A stretch of DNA of 64,000 nucleotides, taken from Cellulomonas persica (GTDB taxonomy: Bacteria > Actinomycetota > Actinomycetes > Actinomycetales > Cellulomonadaceae). Positions 59,873 to 64,000 of this stretch are shown one piece after another. Made by a program: the position numbers and the translations under genes. Numbering within the stretch: position 1 is the stretch's first letter; each line of letters opens with the position of its first letter. Under the pieces are notes generated by a model. It made no database searches, was not told the origin of the DNA, and saw nothing but the letters and a program-made list of their open reading frames with translations. The stretch is from assembly GCF_007989825.1 (NCBI RefSeq), contig NZ_BJUA01000010.1, forward strand, positions 62,001-126,000, written 5' to 3'.

Positions 59873-61304
59873 GGCTGCTCCGCAGCGGCACGGCGGTCAG
59901 CACCGCGAGGAACTCCTGCGACCACGCGTTGACGTCGTGCCCGAGCACGCGGCGACGCAGGCGGCGCATCCGCTTGCGGGCCTCGCGGGGGTCGAGGTGC
60001 GCGGCGTAGGTGATGGCGTCCTTCATGCCGTCGATGTCGTGCGGGTTCACCAGGATCGCGCCGCTGAGCTCGTCGGCCGCGCCCGTGAACTCGCTCAGCA
60101 CCAGCGCACCCCGGTCGTCGGACCGGGCCGCGACGTACTCCTTGGCGACGAGGTTCATGCCGTCGCGCAGCGCGGTCACGAGCATCACGTCGGCCGCGAG
60201 GTACAGCGCGGCCATCTCCTCCATCGGGAACGACTGGTGCAGGTACTGCACGGGCGCGTGGCCCACCTGGCCGTAGTCGCCGTTGATCCGCCCGACCAGC
60301 AGCTCGACCTCGTCGCGCAGCTGCGCGTACGCGCCGACGTTCTCCCGGCTGGGGGAGGCGACCTGCACGAGCGTGGTGTCGCTGGGGGACAGGCGGCCGT
60401 CGGCGAGGAGCTCGCCGTACGCCTTGATGCGGTGCCGGATGCCCTTGGTGTAGTCGAGCCGGTCGACGCCCAGCAGGAGGGTCTTGGGGTCGCCGAGCTC
60501 GCGGCGGATCTCCTTGGCACGCAGCTGCACCTCGTCGGTGCGGGCGAGCGCGTCGAACGCGCCCGAGTCGATCGAGATGGGGAAGGCCGCGGCGCGCACG
60601 TGCCGCAGGACGCGGCCGTGCGCGTCGTTGAGCGTGACGACCTGCCCGCGCGTGGTCAGGTCGGTGAGCCGGCGGACCACACGGACGAAGTTCGCGGCGT
60701 CACCCCCGCGCTGGAAGCCGATGAGGTCCGCGCCGAGCAGCCCCTCGACGACGGCCCGACGCCACGGCAGCTGCGCGAAGATCTCCAGCGGCGGGAACGG
60801 GATGTGGTGGAAGTACCCGATCCGCAGGTCCGGTCGCAGCTCGCGCAGCAGCTGCGGGACGAGCTGCAGCTGGTAGTCGTGCACCCACACGGTCGCGCCG
60901 GGCGCGGCCTGCGCCGCGGCGGCCTCGGCGAACCGCTTGTTGACCCGCCGGTAGGTCTCCCACCAGTGCCGGTGGAACGTGGGCGGCGCGATGACGTCGT
61001 GGTACAGCGGCCACAGCGTGTCGTTCGAGAAGCCCTCGTAGTAACGCTGGACGTCGACGTCGGACAGCGTGACCGGCACGAGCATCGTGCCGTCGACCTC
61101 GAACGGGTCGAGCTCCAGGTCCGGCGAGCCGCCCCAGCCGACCCACGCACCGTCGGTCTGGGCCATGACCGGCGCGAGCGCGGTCACCAGGCCGCCGGGG
61201 GAGCGGGTCCAGGCGGTCTCCCCCTCGGAGTTCACGGTCACGTCGACGGGCAGGCGGTTGGCGACGACGACGAGGTCGTAGCCGTCTTGCGGCACGGCAG
61301 GCAC
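59865..61304 (-). CDS. otsA: Trehalose-6-phosphate synthase
   Basis: 479 aa GT20 enzyme joining UDP-glucose (or GDP-glucose) to glucose 6-phosphate. [42 protein letters not shown] and [14 protein letters not shown] are all present. The open frame extends upstream to 61556, but GGGAG placed 5 nt before the GTG at 61304 fixes the start. With otsB it makes the osmoprotectant trehalose. Confidence 0.95.
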   Translation of the reverse strand: MPAVPQDGYDLVVVANRLPVDVTVNSEGETAWTRSPGGLVTALAPVMAQTDGAWVGWGGSPDLELDPFEVDGTMLVPVTLSDVDVQRYYEGFSNDTLWPLYHDVIAPPTFHRHWWETYRRVNKRFAEAAAAQAAPGATVWVHDYQLQLVPQLLRELRPDLRIGYFHHIPFPPLEIFAQLPWRRAVVEGLLGADLIGFQRGGDAANFVRVVRRLTDLTTRGQVVTLNDAHGRVLRHVRAAAFPISIDSGAFDALARTDEVQLRAKEIRRELGDPKTLLLGVDRLDYTKGIRHRIKAYGELLADGRLSPSDTTLVQVASPSRENVGAYAQLRDEVELLVGRINGDYGQVGHAPVQYLHQSFPMEEMAALYLAADVMLVTALRDGMNLVAKEYVAARSDDRGALVLSEFTGAADELSGAILVNPHDIDGMKDAITYAAHLDPREARKRMRRLRRRVLGHDVNAWSQEFLAVLTAVPLRSSHV

Positions 61305-61333
61305 TACATCTCCCGGGATTGACTGATTCTTGA

Positions 61334-61339
61334 CCTTAG
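61334..61339 (-). promoter_or_regulatory. -10 hexamer of otsAB
   Basis: TAAGGT on the minus strand, about 30 nt before the otsA start, followed by a short leader with GGGAG. Confidence 0.45.
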
Positions 61340-61520
61340 TCGCAGCCCCGGCGCCCCGCTGCCCGAGTGTCCGGTTTGGGCATCTCGGTGTCACCTGGCG
61401 GCGGCCCGGCACACGCCGTCGCCAGCCCGTCGAGCGGGGCCGCTGACCGGCGTGGTGGTCCGGGAGGGCGCCGCTCCGGGACGGCCCGCGCGCCTGTTCG
61501 CGCGCCCGGTCGCGGCCCCC

Positions 61521-61526
61521 TAGCGT
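61521..61526 (+). promoter_or_regulatory. -10 hexamer for the Ser/Thr kinase gene
   Basis: TAGCGT ends 8 nt before ATG 61535 with no Shine-Dalgarno sequence. The otsA/kinase divergent gap (61340-61520) shows nothing else clear. Confidence 0.4.
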
Positions 61527-61534
61527 GACCTGGC

Positions 61535-63592
61535 ATGGAACGGATCGGCCTGGCACCGGGGTCGCAGATCGGTGGGTACACGATCGTCGCGCCCCTGGGT
61601 TCCGGGGGCATGGGCACGGTCTACCGCGCGGTGGACGACGGCGGCACCGCGGTCGCGCTCAAGCTCCTGCACCCGCAGATCGGCGCGGACGCGCAGGGAC
61701 GCGACCGGCTGCGGCGCGAGGTCGTCGCGCTGCAGCGCCTGCGGCACAAGGCGGTCGCGTCGGTGCTGGACGCCGAGGCGGACTCGACCGAGGCGTTCAT
61801 CGTGACCGAGCTCGTCGCCGGGCCGAACCTCGAGGACCACGTCAGGGCCGTCGGACCGCTGCCGCCCGCCGAGCTGCACGCGCTCGCGGCCGGGCTGTTC
61901 GACGCGCTCGCGGCGGTGCACGGCGCGGGCGTGGTGCACCGCGACCTCAAGCCGACGAACGTGCTCATCACCGACGACGGACCGGTCCTCATCGACTTCG
62001 GGATCGCGCAGGCGGCGGGCGACGACGCCGCGCAGGTCACCTCGACGGGCCTCGTCGTGGGCACGCCGGGCTACCTGGCCCCCGAGCTGCTCGACGGTGC
62101 CGAGCCCTCGCCTGCGACCGACCTGTGGGGGCTGGCCGCGGTCCTCGCGTTCGCGGCGACCGGACGCCCGCCGTTCGGCACGCGCCCGCTGCAGGCGGTC
62201 CTGGCCCGCGCGCGCTCGGGTGAGGCGGACCTCGACGGCATCGGCCCGCTCACCGCGGACGCGCTGCGGCGCGCCCTCGACCCGGACCCCGAGGCCCGCC
62301 TCGACGGCGACGACCTCGTCGCGGTCCTGTCGGTCGCCGCGGTCGACGGCGACCCGCTCGACGGCCCGGCGCCGACCGCGCAGACCGTGGCCTACCCGGT
62401 CGACGACGAGGACGACGAGGGCGACGACGAGGCCCCCGGGACCGCGGGCGACGACGAGCCCGACGACGAGTCCGACGACGACGCGGTCGACGACGACCCC
62501 GACGAGGACGACCCCGACGAGGACGACCGCGACGAGGACGACCGCGACGAGGACGACGCCGACGAAGACGGACCCGACGAGGACGATCTCGGCGACGGCG
62601 CCGGGGAGACGACCACGCTCACCGCGGCCGTCGTCGACAACGCGGCCGCCAAGCCGGACGCCACGCGCGTCCTGCCCGCGCAGGGCACGCACGACGGCTC
62701 CACGCGCGTCATGCCCGTCGGCGCCGCGGCCGCCGCGGACTTCGACGCCGGCGCCTACGACGACCTCGACAACCCCGCCGACGTCGACCTCGACCTCGAC
62801 GCCACGACGTCGACCCAGCACCTGGACCCCGACGGCTTCCGGCGCCCGGCCGCCGACGACGGTCCCGACGACGAGCTCGACGAGGACTGGGACGAGGGCG
62901 AGTGGGTCGACGAGGAGGGCGTCGAGTGGATCGAGGAGGACCTCGACGCCTCCGAGGTCGTCCCGGAGGGCTCCGGCTACGTGCGCCCGCCCGCGGTGCG
63001 CCGCTGGGGCTCGTTGCTGGCGCTCGCGGCGCTGGTCGCCGCCGCGGCCGCGCTCGCGCCGGTGATCGTGCTGATCGTGCTCGTCGTCGTGCTGCTGCTC
63101 CTGCGCACGTTCGGCACGGCCGTGGAGGCGATGCACGCCCGGCGTGAGGTGCGCGGGGTGCGGCCCTCCGACGTCGCGCGGACCGTCGCGGCCACGCCCT
63201 GGTACCTGGTGCGCGCGGTCGTCGGGCTCGTGCCGTCGGTCGTCGTCGCGTCGTGCGCGACCCTGCTCGCCGGTGGCGCCGTCGCGTGGCTCGTGGACAA
63301 CGGGACCTGGACGATCGGCGACCTGACCACCGGTGACGAGGTCGACGGCACGGCCGCGGCGATGGTGGCGGCGGGCCTCGTCCTCCTGTGGCTGGTCGTC
63401 GCGTGGTGGGGTCCCGCCTCCAGCATGACGCGCACCGGGGCCCGCCGGGCGCTCGCGGTGGTCGCCCCCGGCCGCCTCGGGGCACTCGTGCTCGTCGTCG
63501 TGTCCCTGGTGGGGGCGTTCGTCGTCGCCATGCTCGTCTCCAACGGCGCGGGCCTCGTGTGGGCGCCCGCACCCGTCCCGACGATCCCCTGA
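61535..63592 (+). CDS. Serine/threonine protein kinase with acidic repeat and multi-span C-terminal membrane domain
   Basis: 685 aa. The N-terminal Hanks-type kinase (about residues 12-270) has [13 protein letters not shown]43, HRD at 135-137 with DLKPTN, DFG and GTPGYLAPE. Residues about 288-352 are almost all Asp/Glu and include six 15-bp-encoded xDEDD units; an acidic linker continues to about 485. Four or five hydrophobic helices follow (from about residue 491 to the end). There is no PASTA or other extracellular sensor. The linker holds KPDATRV and DGSTRV segments that could be autophosphorylation sites. Substrates unknown. Confidence 0.88.
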   Translation: MERIGLAPGSQIGGYTIVAPLGSGGMGTVYRAVDDGGTAVALKLLHPQIGADAQGRDRLRREVVALQRLRHKAVASVLDAEADSTEAFIVTELVAGPNLEDHVRAVGPLPPAELHALAAGLFDALAAVHGAGVVHRDLKPTNVLITDDGPVLIDFGIAQAAGDDAAQVTSTGLVVGTPGYLAPELLDGAEPSPATDLWGLAAVLAFAATGRPPFGTRPLQAVLARARSGEADLDGIGPLTADALRRALDPDPEARLDGDDLVAVLSVAAVDGDPLDGPAPTAQTVAYPVDDEDDEGDDEAPGTAGDDEPDDESDDDAVDDDPDEDDPDEDDRDEDDRDEDDADEDGPDEDDLGDGAGETTTLTAAVVDNAAAKPDATRVLPAQGTHDGSTRVMPVGAAAAADFDAGAYDDLDNPADVDLDLDATTSTQHLDPDGFRRPAADDGPDDELDEDWDEGEWVDEEGVEWIEEDLDASEVVPEGSGYVRPPAVRRWGSLLALAALVAAAAALAPVIVLIVLVVVLLLLRTFGTAVEAMHARREVRGVRPSDVARTVAATPWYLVRAVVGLVPSVVVASCATLLAGGAVAWLVDNGTWTIGDLTTGDEVDGTAAAMVAAGLVLLWLVVAWWGPASSMTRTGARRALAVVAPGRLGALVLVVVSLVGAFVVAMLVSNGAGLVWAPAPVPTIP
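62498..62587 (+). repeat. Six tandem 15-bp units in the kinase gene
   Basis: Units of CCC/CGC/GCC-GAC-GAG-GAC-GAC run without interruption and encode x-D-E-D-D. Unit loss or gain keeps the frame, so length may vary between strains. Confidence 0.9.
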
Positions 63593-63685
63593 GCCGGGCC
63601 GCCGCCGACCGGCACGGCGGCGACTGACACGGTTGGTTCACGCGCTCGCCGGCCACGGGCGCTCCCGGTGCACGGCAACGCCCCG

Positions 63686-63691
63686 TACCCT
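63686..63691 (+). promoter_or_regulatory. -10 hexamer of the last gene
   Basis: TACCCT about 31 nt before GTG 63723, leaving a leader that carries AGGAGA as ribosome-binding site. Confidence 0.4.
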
Positions 63692-63722
63692 GTGCCCTGT
63701 CGTCCACGACCGAGGAGAGACC

Positions 63723-64000
63723 GTGCCCACGAACGACCCGAAGCCGACCAAGGCGCAGCGCCGCGACGAGGCGCGTGCCAAGGCGCTGCAGATGCGGCAG
63801 CAGCAGGAACGCAAGGCCAAGCGGACCAAGCTCCTGAGCGCCGGCCTGCTGCTGCTCGTCATCATCGCCGTCGCGGTCGTCGTCGGCATCACGATCAAGG
63901 GCAACGCCGACCGCGAGGCCCGTTACGGCTCGGTCGTCTACGGCGGCTCGTCGTCGCAGGTCGTCGCGCCGCTGCTGGAGGACGTGACCGCGCCGTCCAC
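63723..64000 (+). CDS. Membrane-anchored exported protein, probably DsbA/thioredoxin-like (3'-truncated by window end)
   Basis: Only the first 92 codons are present. A Lys/Arg/Gln-rich cytosolic segment (PTKAQRRDEARAKALQMRQQ) is followed by one membrane helix (about residues 39-58) and the start of an exported region. This N-terminal layout is typical of actinobacterial DsbA-family thiol oxidoreductases, but the CxxC motif would lie beyond the window, so the family is inferred. AGGAGA precedes GTG 63723. Confidence 0.55.
   Translation, partial: MPTNDPKPTKAQRRDEARAKALQMRQQQERKAKRTKLLSAGLLLLVIIAVAVVVGITIKGNADREARYGSVVYGGSSSQVVAPLLEDVTAPS

Noticed and set aside
61305..61556. N-terminal extension of otsA by 84 codons
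   Set aside because: Arg/Pro-rich, overlaps the divergent kinase start, and GGGAG sits correctly before GTG 61304.
62485..62712. Minus-strand open frame with Ser-rich repeats
   Set aside because: Mirror image of the Asp/Glu array in the kinase gene.

Overview
The window is a very GC-rich actinobacterial chromosome segment. The best guess is a Cellulomonas-like member of the Micrococcales. Support comes from mycothiol synthesis (mshA), Lsr2, CarD, SenX3-RegX3, an orphan MsmK/MsiK-type sugar ATPase, a xylose operon under a ROK regulator, many GTG starts, and the gene order gpm-phoU-senX3-regX3 ... carD-ispD-ispF ... cysS-rlmB. The genus is an inference; no rRNA or tRNA gene is present to test it.

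Layout. 0-11.7 kb: a conserved housekeeping block, dacB, a zinc metalloprotease (DUF2342), tilS, hpt, ftsH, folE, a small acyltransferase, a 31-aa membrane peptide, folP, a folB-folK fusion and DUF3180. 11.8-19.3 kb: two PH-domain membrane proteins, then a tightly overlapping cofactor operon (DUF2520 dehydrogenase, panC, panD, nadB, nadC), closed by a bidirectional terminator. 19.4-21.4 kb: an ECF sigma factor and its probable membrane partner. 21.5-23.6 kb: lysS, a small membrane protein and lsr2. 23.7-27.7 kb: xylBA divergent from xylR. 27.8-31.3 kb: a lactonase, mshA and gpmA. 31.3-32.7 kb: an AbiEi/DUF559 gene lying between two inverted copies of a 72-bp palindromic repeat; a third copy lies at 1.5 kb. 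32.7-40.9 kb: a phosphate island (phoU, two small membrane proteins, senX3-regX3, pstSCAB) with 11-bp-phased PHO boxes. 41-43.7 kb: a lipoprotein, carD, ispD and ispF. 43.6-51.3 kb: an accessory stretch (EamA exporter/LysR pair, quinone oxidoreductase-like gene, and a lactone oxidase divergent from TetR-MFS-aldolase). 51.3-54.6 kb: cysS, rlmB, cutC. 54.7-61.3 kb: a kinase-fold DUF4032 protein, msmK, a PQQ-propeller protein and otsAB. 61.5-64 kb: a Ser/Thr kinase with an acidic repeat and a multi-span membrane tail, then the start of a membrane-anchored protein cut by the window edge.

How the parts work together. Folate, pantothenate, NAD and isoprenoid genes form coupled operons with 1- to 8-nt overlaps. 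Phosphate sensing (SenX3-RegX3), transport (PstSCAB) and the PhoU brake share one repeat-type operator. Many genes have a TAnnnT hexamer 6-8 nt before the start codon and no Shine-Dalgarno sequence, which suggests frequent leaderless transcription. No CRISPR array, prophage, transposase, tRNA or rRNA gene was seen.

The items most worth follow-up are the repeat-flanked AbiEi/DUF559 cassette, the FolB-FolK fusion whose linker carries four DATQV units, the palindrome-plus-microsatellite insertion inside tilS, and the kinase with its acidic 15-bp repeat array.
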